Assembly (NCBI GenBank): GCA_947568835.1
Contig: OX387604.1
Span: 12,491,076 to 12,555,075 of the forward strand
Origin: Protonemura montana
Taxonomy: Eukaryota; Arthropoda; Insecta; Plecoptera; Nemouridae
Direction of reading: 5' to 3'
DNA: 64,000 nt
In this document: piece by piece, positions 23,008 through 35,200 of the stretch
How the letters are laid out: each line of letters opens with the position of its first letter
Position numbering within the stretch: position 1 is the first letter of the stretch
Made by a program: the position numbers and the translations under genes
Notes under the pieces: model-generated
What the model saw: the letters and a program-made list of their open reading frames with translations, nothing else
What the model was told of the DNA's origin: nothing
Database searches by the model: none

Positions 23008-24034
23008 GCTAAGGTGTTGATTATGACTTATCAAAGGAACACCGCCTGTAACTAATAAGTGAGAAACATCAACGCATTATTCGATGCAGCAAACCAGCAC
23101 CGATTCTCTGACGTGTACCAGTTGCAATCATTGACAGGCAATGCAGCCTAGGTGATGGATTACATTTGATTTTTAGATTTTATAACTCTATTAAAACTTC
23201 AATTTCTAAGCATAAATAGAAGCGAACAATGAAAATAACCGAGCAGAACCCAAATTCCCAAGTCCCCATGAGGATGCCAGAAAAAAAGGGTTAAGAAATA
23301 AGGAAAAGGTCCTTAATGTCTTAATAGTAATAAAAATAAAATTACCAGTATAACCTGGGTTAAGAAGAGAGCCGAGGCGACCTGATATTTTACTACGAAA
23401 TATAAAATATAAAATCATTTCCCTGAATAATCCTACGAACCTCCAATCTGCAGCGAAATGTGTGGTTGAATTTGGTCAAAATATTAGCATACTGTCAAAA
23501 CACTTAGCCAGGCCTATTCTCACGGCTGCCGTGCCTGCAAGTCGCTGAACGACTATTCGCACGGTTAAACCGTGTTAACCTATTCCCACGGCTAAATTCA
23601 TGCATATGCCGTGTTTACTGGAAATCCACAAGATAGAACCATGGAATTGGGGAACAAGGCACGCCATATATATTAAATATAACCTTCAATTAATGCATTT
23701 CCGCACTGGCCCGAAGAGTGGAGACGTGCTAATATGTATTTAGTAACAAGGCTGCACGATAGCTGAGCCTGTTGCCGTGCGAATAGTCACTTCGAAACTC
23801 GTAATCTTTGCTCGTAATAATGGGCCGCTACAGCTGTTTCTACACGTGCGCCCGCGCTCTACGATCGTTGCCTGCGCCACCACCAGTAGATTTGTCTGAC
23901 TGAATATCTATTTTGAGACCTTGGCAATTAAGATTTTAATGAATAAAATTTATGTCAACGCATTTCGAATACGTTCAGCCATCTACATGTACGCGACATT
24001 TAAGATTTAGAGGAAAGATTGGAGTTAAGCGAAA
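23008..24034. promoter_or_regulatory. Divergent intergenic region, PCMT / SLC3A2-like
   Basis: 1.0 kb between the PCMT start codon (minus) and the SLC3A2-like start codon (plus), expected to hold both promoters and the PCMT 5' exon. It contains the palindrome cluster at 23514-23790. No TATA box or initiator could be assigned. Confidence 0.45.
23514..23790. repeat. CACGG palindrome cluster, possible foldback element
   Basis: The word CTATTCnCACGG occurs three times on the plus strand (about 23514, 23553 and 23580) and once inverted (GCCGTGCGAATAGTC, 23774-23788). Three occurrences form palindromes: CACGGCTGCCGTG (23521-23533), CACGGTTAAACCGTG (23560-23574) and CACGGC...GCCGTG (23587-23613). 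The outer copies form an inverted pair bounding about 277 bp. Confidence 0.75.
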
Positions 24035-27000
24035 ATGAGTATTAGCTCTGATACAGCTATGTTGGGTGCTGTGCTCCCAGATATCTGCTTTCCTTCTGAA
24101 ATCGACTTGGATCCAATCATGGGGTTGACTAAATCTCCTTCAGCGCTCGGAGAATTTCTAGAAGATGAAGAATCAGAGTCCACTTACCCACTCCTTACTC
24201 CTTCCCCACCAGTGGAATGTAATCGTTTGTTATCCGGCGATACTCAACCAGGTAAAAAAATGAAACATTCATGGAATGTGCTCTCATTTTGCATTGGCTG
24301 AACTACTCTTGATTATAAGCAAGTCGTGATTTTAAAGAACATTGCGTGCTACTTAGGTGTCGTAGCGTACGAGCAACAAATCAGCCCGCTAAGTACTGAT
24401 TACATGGAAATGCCATCACTTCTCAAATTAAATGGTACCGCAGCGCCTGCGTATGGAGCAATGACGTCCGATGAGTTTTCCAATTATCACACCAACAACA
24501 GAGGTAATTATTACATGTTATGCTAATAGTTTTCAACTTCTATTGCAACACACTATAACTATATATTTACCATTTAAAAGTGTGTACAGGCTTACCTTGC
24601 TAACGTAAAGTATTATCTGCAGACGATCAGCAAGTATTTGGTCAAAATAAAGACCCCAGCGTTTTAGAATCATCGTCGTCAAGCAGTTCAGTGCTCCAGG
24701 AACAGACTGTTTGCGCTCAGCTATTAAGCTCCCATCTCTACCAACATCTTACAAAGTCTAACAACACCGATTCCTTCAACATACAAGTAATTTCAAAATT
24801 ATATTACACATTTTTTTTTGAGGTGAACCCAAATCATAGTCATTAAGCATGCTAAAGTTCAACACTGATAACCCCTATTAACAAATAATTTTAGGAAAAT
24901 GGAGGGAAAGCTCCTCTTGCCGGACTGCAAATGACCATTCATAAATCACCAGAAGATTATTGTTTCCTGAACTGGAACTGGCCACTGATCCGCAAATTTA
25001 GCTTCTGGAGCTATATTTCAATGCTATTTGCTTGTGTCTGCATTGCCGTTGGTCTGATGGCAAAGTTACCTGCAGTCTGCAATCCATCACATGGGTGGTG
25101 GCAAGGAACTGTATTCTACGAGATTTTCCCGGGGTCTTTTCAGGCAAGTTCCTAGTAGTACATGTTTTAACAAGAATCACCTAGTTATCTCCTCTTTAAG
25201 ATGCAAGTAGTAATGAAACATTATCTCCACAGGATTCAAACTCGGACGGAATTGGCGACTTTTATGGATTAGCTGTTCGAGCTGCGTATTTAGAATCGTT
25301 AGGCGTAAGAGCTGTCAGACTAAATTACATTTTTGAATCTCAACATTACCCAGAAACTTACAAAAAAGTTACCAATCTGACAAAAATTGACCATTCATTG
25401 GGGGTTGAAAGTGATTTTGATCACGCTATAGCAGTTCTGCACAAACATAATATATTTGTAGTTTTAGACTTACCTGTACACCCTTATGTAAACCATGTTA
25501 GTGAGCAAGATTACAGGCACGTCCAATTTGAGTTCAACAAAACGGAACGGGGCCCTTTTTCTCTAGACACCTCTGAAGAAAACAGTGTTAGTCATGCCAT
25601 CAATTTCTGGCTGGAGAAGGGAATAGATGGTTTTTACCTAAAAGATCTTGAAATGATAACAGAGGAGGCTAGTTTTTCTCATCACGTCAAAAGATGGAGG
25701 AAAATTTTAGATAAACACAGCAAATTGGGCGGTGAAAAAATTCTCATGTGCAGTATCAGCGTATTAGAATCGTTAGACTCGCTGGACATAGAGAAATTAA
25801 ATTCAGTCCTTAATCGAATGGATTTGATAGATGCTAAAATTGATGTCACTTTTAATGGTACTGACAAGCTGAAGGAACAATTTGATGAAATAACCAAGGG
25901 CATCCTGTACTCGAAGCCAGGTTATCCCTGGATACACTGGCACCTAGGGAGTGCAGAAACTCCCCGACTTGCATCTAGGCTCCGCACGCATAACAACAGT
26001 TTAGCGCTAGTAATGTTTCAGCTCATGTTACCAGGAACACAATCGATCTTCTATGGTGACGAGATAGGACTGGAGAACTCGGAGAACCAAAGTGGCGAAG
26101 TAATTGCAGCTATATTTATCTACTATAATCTTGCACATTGGACTGTGAAGAAGGTTGGGATAATATGATGTTTTCATTTTTAGCATCATGATATCAGTGA
26201 TCTTCATCAGTTGGTCCCCATGCAATGGAACAAGAGTAAATTCACTTCCAACAAAGCCCTGCCCTGGCTTCCAGGGGCTCCAAATGCTGTGATCGAAAAA
26301 CAAAATATAATTCAAGACGTTATAAACCTTAGGTCTGAAGCTCCTTCAATCTACATGAATGGTGTATGGAAAGATCACGAGAACCTTCTTAACACTGAAA
26401 TTAGGTACGTACTGAAGTATATCTAAAAATTGGAAGAAGCCGTTAGCATTTCAGACTTTTCTTGAGGCCATTTGGTAGGTTCAATCCATTTTTTTTATCT
26501 TAATACGGTCTTAATGTTGCAACTCTTTCTTGACTAGACTATCTAAGCTGTTTTACCATCGCACATACCTGCTACCTGCCTCAAACTCATTTTCATTTGG
26601 TAAAAAACAGAAATATAACTGCAGAGAATTGCCATCAGATTTGCTGGAAAATGCAGCCAAATCAATCTAACTGCCAACAGGTTTCAGAGGAAGGTCCAAA
26701 AATTGCTTAGAAATATATTTAAACCCTCTGCATATCTCAACTGAGAGAACCATAGGAAAAAAAAAATGCTAATAAGCTCGACAGTTGTTAATAACTGTAT
26801 TTATATTTTGTAGATGATTTGTAATGTGCCAAAAGGCTGGGGTAATAAATATGTTGTTTGGGAAGGTGAAAGGAGAGTACAGAACATACCGAGCAAGGGT
26901 GGCAGGCTGTGACAGTAGATACTTGTTTGTTAACGTGTGTCGGTGACCAAGCGTTCGGGTGCGGAGGGCATTGGTTGTGAGCCCAATGCATCCTTATAGA

Positions 27001-27300
27001 CGATGTGACCTCATCTACCAGCTTGCACCCAGTGTCCAGCCAAATACATCGGGCTCACAACCAATGCCCTCCGCACCCGAATGAACGGCCACCAACACAC
27101 AGTCCAGGATGCGGAATCAGACCAAATCATCGCCCTTCACGCCAAATCCCATCCCCGCTTCTTTAATAACTGCTTCACAGTAAAAATGATCAAATCCCTT
27201 CCCCCAAACTGCAACCCTCCTGAACTACACCGCTGGGAACTTTCACACCAGTCGATAACAAAATCCGGGTTCTCTCCAAACTTAAACAAAAGATAAACAC

Positions 27301-27331
<31 letters not shown>

Positions 27332-27906
27332 ATTTTATTTGTTTAAATACTACCGACATTCCTCATTGTCAACCCTCACCTCCAGCCTACATTTAATTTT
27401 TGCCCCCCACCACCATCTTACCTTTCATTTTTTACCCCCTCTCCCAACCTATTTTTATTCCACCCCACTCCTGCCTCACCCCTACCTCGCAGTACGGAAC
27501 AGGTAGGGACAATCAGTCTCTTCTCTCTAGTGATAAAGGCAAAAGCCGAAACGTTAACAAACAGGTATCTACTATCGCGGCCTGCGACTCTCGCTCGGTA
27601 AGTTCTGTATTCTCCCTTCACCTTTCCAAACTTTATATTATATAGCAAGCAATTATTGATTACTTGTTCTTAATGTTTGTTAGGCTCGTGAAAGATGTTG
27701 TCATAGTGGAACGTCGATACCCTCGTCGCAACTCCTATGTGCTCGTCACCAATCTATCTGATCAAATCGTCTCCCAGGACCTGTCTGTATATTACTTTGG
27801 TGGACTAGTCATGGTCGATATGCAAGGTCGTAAAGGAAAATACATAACCTTCCATACACTAACTCTTTACCCAGGAGAAACGATTATTGTTAAGCTTGAC
27901 AAATAA
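24035..27906 (+). CDS. SLC3A2 (4F2hc/CD98 heavy chain)-like amino-acid transporter subunit
   Basis: Type II membrane glycoprotein that pairs with SLC7 light chains to bring heteromeric amino-acid exchangers to the plasma membrane. Exons: 24035-24251, 24357-24503, 24623-24786, 24895-25143, 25233-26099, 26184-26404 and 27684-27906 (TAA); 695 residues, phases consistent. A long Ser/Pro-rich cytoplasmic N-terminus is followed by the family segment DYCFLNWNWPLIRKFSFWSY, one TM helix (about 213-233), Cys238 at the position used for the light-chain disulfide, then an alpha-amylase-like ectodomain (FYEIFPGSFQDSNSDGIGDF, LPGTQSIFYGDEIGLEN). The nucleophile motif GFRID of true glucosidases reads GFYLK and the acid/base Glu segment is not conserved, so catalysis is not expected. 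The 25143/25144 intron has a GC donor. The last intron carries a Penelope-like remnant. rBAT (SLC3A1) is the alternative; the N-terminal layout favours SLC3A2. Confidence 0.92.
27303..27331. repeat. Poly(C) tract, 29 bp
   Basis: Uninterrupted run of 29 C inside the Penelope-like remnant, right after the GIY-YIG frame ends. Confidence 0.97.
27530..27553 (+). ncRNA. Degenerate hammerhead-ribozyme-like motif
   Basis: GTGATAAAGGCAAAAGCCGAAAC reads like the PLE-type hammerhead core: CUGAUGA, a short GGC-AAAA-GCC stem II, then GAAAC. Here CUGAUGA is GUGAUAA (two changes, at the normally paired C3 and G8), so self-cleavage is unlikely in this copy. Hammerhead motifs in Penelope-like elements are established. 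Confidence 0.4.
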
Positions 27907-29223
27907 GTACTGTATCATGGTTTAATAAACTACCAGGAAGTGGACCAAAATATTTTCATCGGTCCCATTTCCTTCTTATTACAGAGACGACTTAGTATCT
28001 GCAGACGGCATATCATGCATACTCATGATATTGCAACAGTGAAACTTAGATCTTATGTAATGCAATAATAATACTTGCCGAGAAAATTCCTTGGTTCCCT
28101 TAATTGGCATTATATAGGTGCTCTTAACTAAGTATGAGGACAAGTACTAGCTGGAAAATGGCTTACATCAAGACAAAAAAAAAATTGAATCATTCTCATC
28201 TTAAACCATTTCAATTTATAGAAATGCATCAACAGTTTCAATAATAAAAACGATAAGCCTTGAGCAACTGATATTTAACAGCATAGGTATGTAGTAGATG
28301 AGGACAGCAACTACAAAATCAATCATAAGTAATACATACACTCCACATTGAATCTTACATGCTAAATAATTATTATGCCTAACAAAATATTAAGTGGGAA
28401 AGAATGGCACCCTGAGAAATATAAGCTTTCCTTAAAGCTTACTGAAAACAGATAACTCATTAATACATGTGTGTTTTGGTTAGATGATTGAGGATGTATT
28501 GTTTGCACCTAGGCTCATGGCAAAAATCAGAAGCCTTATAATTTGTTGTCAATAACGTCTGGAAAGACAGACTGATAAAAGTAGATCATCATTTAAAGAT
28601 TCCACTTGCATACTTCTACGACTGTCACAAAAGAACTTGCCTACCGGCTTAGTGCCAGCTGATCATTTAAAAAAAGCCCTTTACAAAACTTAAATACAAT
28701 ATCCAATTCATCGAATATCATTCAGGTGAAGTACAAGACAATTTTTGCTAATATTGTGTGTGGTAACTTACTTATTATTTGTATTGTATTCAAGCTTAGC
28801 TTCAACAAGTAACATTGTACTTACTGTCTAAAGAAACCGGTAACATGTTAGCACTTGCAACTTCTTATTGAAAAGTAAACTGAATTTTGCTAGTTGGCAT
28901 TTGTGCAAAAACCATGTTGATTAACAATTGTATACAGTACCCAATATGTGGCAAAAAATCAAACTCAAATAAGATGATTTGATGGAAGTATTAGCATAGG
29001 AAGTTGCTCTTTACCTAAAATGTATCAAAATATGAAAGTAGACTTCCAATAAAAAAATATTATTGTCGTGTGCACAAAAATGTTCAAATTACTTTCATTG
29101 CAGCTAGTTTACATTTTAATCCCCAAGTCCTTTGTCAAATCCTTGATTACATGCGATTTCAGCCTCATTGACATATTAATATGCAGACAACCATACATTT
29201 AATTTTCTCCAAGCGAGCGTAGT
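27907..29223. other. Convergent intergenic region
   Basis: 3' ends of the SLC3A2-like gene (plus) and the Expanded-like gene (minus) face each other. No coding potential or repeat structure was seen between about 27930 and 29223. Confidence 0.6.
27924..27929 (+). promoter_or_regulatory. Poly(A) signal of the SLC3A2-like gene
   Basis: AATAAA 18 bp after the stop codon. Confidence 0.65.
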
Positions 29224-32200
29224 TTACGGGAGGGGATCGCTATCCTTTATGGCACATCCGCTGCTACTACTCCTCCCCACTATTTGTGTCGTGCTCTTCC
29301 GTTGGTGTGGGTGCGTATGAGTGCTCGCAGACACCTTACGTGACGACTTGCACATTTGCGTTGCCGACAACCCGGACACTGGGTATTTAACTTTTTTCCC
29401 GCTGCTTCCGTACACTGAGTTCTTATTGTTTAAAAGTGACGAAAAAAGTGTTGCTCCAGATTTGAATGTCTTACCGGTCTCCGCCGGGACCCCGTCAAAA
29501 TTGGACAGTGTTGGAGAGTCGAGTTTCTTTGCTCCTGGTTCTGCTCCGGTGGATTTACCAGGCGGATGTTGCGGCATTACAAATGCGTTTGTTTGCTTTA
29601 GCAGAGATCGGTCGTTACACAGAGCAGATATTAGAGGAAGATCCAAGTTTTTGCTTTTCTCACGTAATGTCCTGATATCGATCATATCATCTGGGTCGTC
29701 GCCTCTTCTAGGGACATCTGGAGTTTTCGATTGACCTTTCAAAGTCAGCGAGTTGTCACAAATCTGCAAATCAAGACCATGTTTATTCAACAATCATGCA
29801 ATACAAAAATACAAAAATGCATAATATTCTACAAAAGATACTCACTTGGCTTTCATATGGCGGGGGAGGAGGTGGGGGTGGAAGTCGTTTATACTTTGCC
29901 GGCTCTATTTGCGGCCCAGGAGCCGGCTGATGATAAGAATTCAACAAATCGCTGCTCGATTTTGCTCGTTGAAAGCTTCCAGCAGAGCTAGTTTTCATGA
30001 CATGAGGGCTAGAACGATGAGTCGATCTCTCGTTGGATGACGATGAATATGAAGCACCGCCAGAGTATCGGGGGCCAGGAGAAGCAGGTGAATAGCGATA
30101 CCCAGACAAATAATTGGGATTTCCTGCTAGGTTATGTATCGATGCATACTTGTTCGAGTTGGTGAATGGCACAAAGTTTCCAACCAGAGAGGCAACATTT
30201 GGAGTGCTGCGATACATCAAATGATCACTGGCGATGTACGGATATGGTGGGGGTGGAATGGCTTGCGAATAGTGTTCACTTCGTGCTAGTAACGATCCCT
30301 GCTTGGCATCCATGTATTCTTGTTTACTTATCAGAGGGTCTTTCAGTGGATAGATGACGTAGTCCACATCAGAATACATCTGTTGATGGAACTGCTCAAT
30401 CTGTCCCCTGCTCACTTGGCTGGTGTAAACTGTGGCCATATTTTGGTTGGGAGGTGGAGGTGGTGGTTGTCTGGAATGTGACAGAGTAGGGGGTGGAACG
30501 GGTGGTGCATATTGCCCGATGTATGAACAACTCCTGAGGTAAGTGCAATTTCTGGAGGCGTGCATGTCCAGATAATTATTTGTGCCAATGATGGGAGCCA
30601 GCAGACCGGGTTTCATCTTGGCACCGGGATCTGGCGTCAAATATCCAGCATAGGGAGCGCCACGCGGGGTGCCGTTAACGCTGACCGTTTTGAGATGTGC
30701 TGGGGGGTGGGTGCGTGTGTCGCCAGGCGGGTACATTCCGATTAGGCCGTTGCCAGTTGCTGCCGGATGAGGGCTGGTGGTGGTCCTTCCCGAGCTCGGA
30801 CCCACCGGCATAGGTGGGTATACGATCGTTGGAGCGGCAAACCGCTTCGGCGCAGTGGCCTTCGCCAGGCTAGTGTGTGCAGTAATGATGTTGATGTGAG
30901 GTTTTGTAGTGATGAACCTGGCATTGGCTTCTTCTACAACCAATGGCAAGTTGGCCAACGAACTAGATTGGTAAACAGGCGACATCACACGTGGGTGGCC
31001 AGGGACATATTGTTGCTGGTGGAGCCTGTTTTGAGGAAAGGTTTGCAAATGCTGCGAGCATATCAAATGTTTCTGAGGGCAAAAATTTGGTTTCTGGGCA
31101 TTTTGAGAGCCGTTTGGCTCGAGCATAACGTAATTGCTATCGCTATCTGTTCGTGGCGGCGGCATTGGAGGAGGAGGCAATGTCACGTAATCACTGTCAG
31201 AGTCCAGATTCGAGCTGACAGTCGCACGTGTCGGATAGATTCCACTCGCAATCTCGCTGCTTCCGTTACCAACGATTAGGTCAGAGAGCTCCTCAGCCGA
31301 AAGCAGGTTCCTCGGGCCAGAGTCGGACGGGTCCGAGCCGTCCCCGCGGAAGCTTCCTGATGCGCTTACCAGTGACCCAGTGGAACTTCCACTTCTGTCC
31401 CGCATGGGTTCGTTGTCATCTAGAGCCAAAGTGTTGGGCAGCGAGTATTCCTCGCAGCCCTCGCTGCTGGCGTCGTTCTCCTCCGAGTACAGACTGGTGT
31501 TTGCCACTGAATATGCACCGTGATTCAAACTATCAGAATACGTTTCCATTAAGCTATCTACCACAACGCCACTAGTTTCCGACGATTTTGCATTGGTGTT
31601 TTGAGATTCCACGGTGTTAGAACTGCGCAAGGTGTAAATCCCGCTGCTGGTGTGAGCACTTTCGACAGAATATGCGACCTCGGCGTACGCGCTCGGCGAA
31701 TCTGAGACGGCAGAGTTCTGTGCCGTGTGGCTAAAGCCTAGCTCCAAACTGCTGCTGGTGCTGGCCCTGCGCTTACCGGCAGCCACAACAGCCACGCTCG
31801 TTGCTGCCACCTTCCTAGCATCGTCCGGCACAGCAAGGGGCAATGCCACCACCACCGTAGAACCCGAACTTGAGCACTGGGAACCTTCCGTAAGCACGGG
31901 CGTGCCACAACTCACGCTTGCCAACTGTTTGTTTATTGTTTTTCCACTGCTGGACACTTGTACGGTTTTTGTTGTGACCTTATTTTCTAAATCCACCGCA
32001 TGAGCACTGAGAGATTCTTCGGGAGGGGCAGGTGGGGATATGATCATGATTTCCGGTTCGAGATCATCTTCGCTTTCGTCCAAACTGTGGACTCGGTCAG
32101 AAACGATGCCCGACGTAGTGTTTGATGAAGTGTTGCTGATGACGGAGATTCGTTGGTTACTATGATGGTATTTATATTTGGCAAGTGAAGATGGGAAGCC

Positions 32201-35200
32201 AGGACCAAGGCTTAAGTAGCAATCTCGAAACCGTTGCTTTTCTAAAATCGATAACGGCAAACATTAGAAAAACAGTTTTAAGCCAATAAAAAAACAACAG
32301 TTTACTGCAGATCTTTGTAGAACTCACCTTCCTCGTCCCGTCTCTTCACTTCTGTCAAACGAGGTTGAATGGTCATGCTGAATTGGTGTGTTACACGACA
32401 GAGGAACAATAAATGCTTGCTCTTTTCGTCGCTATTAGTATAGTAAGTGTACTTGTCCCCAGAGGTTACCCAATTTAAAGCTCGTATTTCAAACTTCTTG
32501 CGCTGCAAAATTGATAAATGTGAGGGTTATTCACTGGGATTTAAGTACCTTGGTATAGTTTCCATATATATATATATACATAATATACAATATACTATTT
32601 ACTATATAATATACAATATACTATATACGATAATATCTAATATACTATATACGATAATATATAATATACATAATATAAATATATACATAATCATATACAT
32701 AACACATCATATACATGATCAGATGTTGTTACTTACATCAAAGCAGAGCTTTCCAATATTGTTCCATAGAAATGTTGCTGTCAATGCCTTTGCAGAGTTC
32801 TCCTAAAAAAAGAAATTATCATGTTTTTAAAATGGGAACAACAGCTCGCATGCACATTGATTTAGCAAATTGAAAGCATGGTCTCTGAATTATGGTCTCT
32901 GGATTTCAAGGACTGCAATTAAGTAGTTGTAACTTTCACTGCACAATTATGGGGCTATAGGTAGGCGTACGTGACAGATACAAATATATTGATGAATGAT
33001 TTGTTTGAGCGTGCATTATTATCAACAATGTAGTTTACATGAGTATGACGTTGACTGAAATAAATATGACCTTTTAAATGTTCTGTACACTTTTAAAATA
33101 ATTGAAATAATGTATTTATCTTTTCAAATTCTCATAAAGACTGGAGGATACAACTGAAAATAGCAAGATATCTGTCAGATCTCTTTACAGTAAACCAACT
33201 AACCTGCACCTTTGCTAATCTATACTACCTACTACTCACTAAACTCCACTCCTTTGGCATCCGCAGAACCACAAAAACATGGATAGCATCCTTTCTAACT
33301 GATCGCACCCAGATCGTCCGCATCACATCACCCATCCCTGACCATCCCCCATCCATATCTTCACCTTTAGTTGTCAATTAAGGTGTTCCACAGGGGTCTG
33401 TCCTCTTCGCACTCCTGTTCCTACTAGATGTAAACGATCTTCCACAGCATATCATAAAAGGCAATCTATTCCAATTCGCCGATGACACAAGCCACCTTAT
33501 AGCGACCCCCAAGAACCTACCAATTAGCTCTCGAACTCAAACTGCAAACACACAAGCTGCTATTATATCAACCTACTGCCTCAACAACAAACTAGCCCTA
33601 CAGTCTATTAAATCTACTTTCATAAAATTCTTCACAAAACTAATTCTGTAATCTTCATCCCCTATCATTTGAATTAACAAACTAAGCATCCCAAGCGCCC
33701 CCTCAACCAAATTCCTAGGATTACACATCACTGCAACCTTAGATTGGGCCCAACATATTTAGATCACCCTCCATAAAATTAAAAGTGGCAGCTACCTCCT
33801 CCGTCTCCTGAAACCATTAGTAAAACCACACTCCCTCAAATCTGTTTATCACTCTCACATCCACTCCCATCTGTCCTATGGCCTGCTATTCTGGGGCACT
33901 TCTCTACACGCTAAACAAATTTTCATCATCCAAAAACAAGCCATCCGAATAATGGCTGGAATATCCCGCCGAAAATCTTGCAAGCCCCACTTCATTAACC
34001 AAAAAATCCTGACCCTCACTAGCACTTTAATTCAGATAGCAAGCACCCTCATTCGATCCCACCCTGACCTCTTCCCACACAACTCCTCTGCTCACTCCTA
34101 TGCGACCAAAAGTAGGAATGATATTGGAGATATTCCCCACTCCCACTTATTCTACACACACAGCCCACTTTACCTATGCACCAAAATTTACAACCACCTT
34201 CCAACACAAACAGTAACAGCCTACAAACTCTCAATCTTCAACTCCAGCCTCCCAAAACTTCCTTATCCAAAACCCCTTCTACTCCCTGGATGAATACCTA
34301 TCCTCCACGACCAATCCCATGTAGAATCACATATACTATTTATATAGCTATTCTCTCATTTCCAAACTATAATCATCAAAAATATGTGCCTACATCTTCT
34401 GCAAATATTACTGTTTATCTAGGCTAGACAACTCACAAAACCTAAACAGTTACTACGTAATTGTCCTGGGTTTGAAATGAATGAATACATAAATAAATAA
34501 CTTATAATCTCTAAGACCATCTTATGTCATTGCTCTAATCTCAAGTTTCCATGAGTTTACAGAGCAGGCACCAGACCAGAAAAATGTGTGACTAGAAATA
34601 CAAGTTTTGGCCACTCTATATCAGAATTTTACTGTGATTTTCTGAGACTACATACCTCATATATTTCGATCCCCCTGGCACAAATGGCCAAGTAAACCGT
34701 TCCATTTCCCAGCTCTTGCTTCTTGTGTTTGAGCCTATAGAGATGCGAGTTGTTGGTAAGTCTCGAAGCTTCCAGAGAAGATGCTTTCGTGATATACTGA
34801 AGCTCCGCTTGGGTCTTAGCCATGCTCCGATTGTCTCTATGCACGGCCGTGAGCGTTTGTTCCAGTCCCATGTCCGAGTCGACCATCTGAAATATGACAC
34901 AAACACTCAATTACGCTAGTAAAGGTATGCGCTAAAACAGCGGAAGCAACAACAGCAAGAAACTATGAAAATTGAATAAATCTTCTAGCAAACAAGGTTT
35001 AGGTAACATGAAAGTTTACATTTAAAAAAATAGCAGCAACTATTACTGGAAATGAGTGGCTTAACTACCGGTAGGGCAGGCGGGGTGACCGCCCCCGGGC
35101 CCAGAGGTTTTTCCATGAAAGGGGGGCCCACGAGCGATGGCTCTTGGGGCCTGCTAGAAGGGAAAAAATTGGGCGCGTGCCGTAATCAGGCCGGCCGACG

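Larger units (their letters stand above)
26855..27645 (+). mobile_element. Penelope-like element remnant with GIY-YIG domain
   Basis: In the last SLC3A2-like intron. The plus strand from about 27010 encodes CTQCPAKYIGLTTNALRTRM, then NGH, AKSHPRFFNNCFTVKMIKSL and a tail ending NLNKR with stop at 27294-27296: a Cys pair, the YIG of GIY-YIG nucleases, and the R..NGH helix. This combination is typical of the C-terminal endonuclease of Penelope-like elements. No reverse transcriptase remains. The 31-bp segment 27051-27081 is repeated inverted at 26954-26984, and about 90 bp at 27550-27640 are repeated inverted at 26857-26945. The right flank holds a 29-C tract and a hammerhead-like motif. Confidence 0.72.

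Noticed and set aside
27400-27645. 81-codon plus-strand open frame
   Set aside because: Lies in the pseudo-LTR-like flank of the Penelope-like remnant; Pro/Leu-rich, no motif.
29321-32003. Several plus-strand open frames of 60-170 codons
   Set aside because: Antisense to the long coding exon and last exon of the Expanded-like gene, whose frame is supported by splice phases and motifs.
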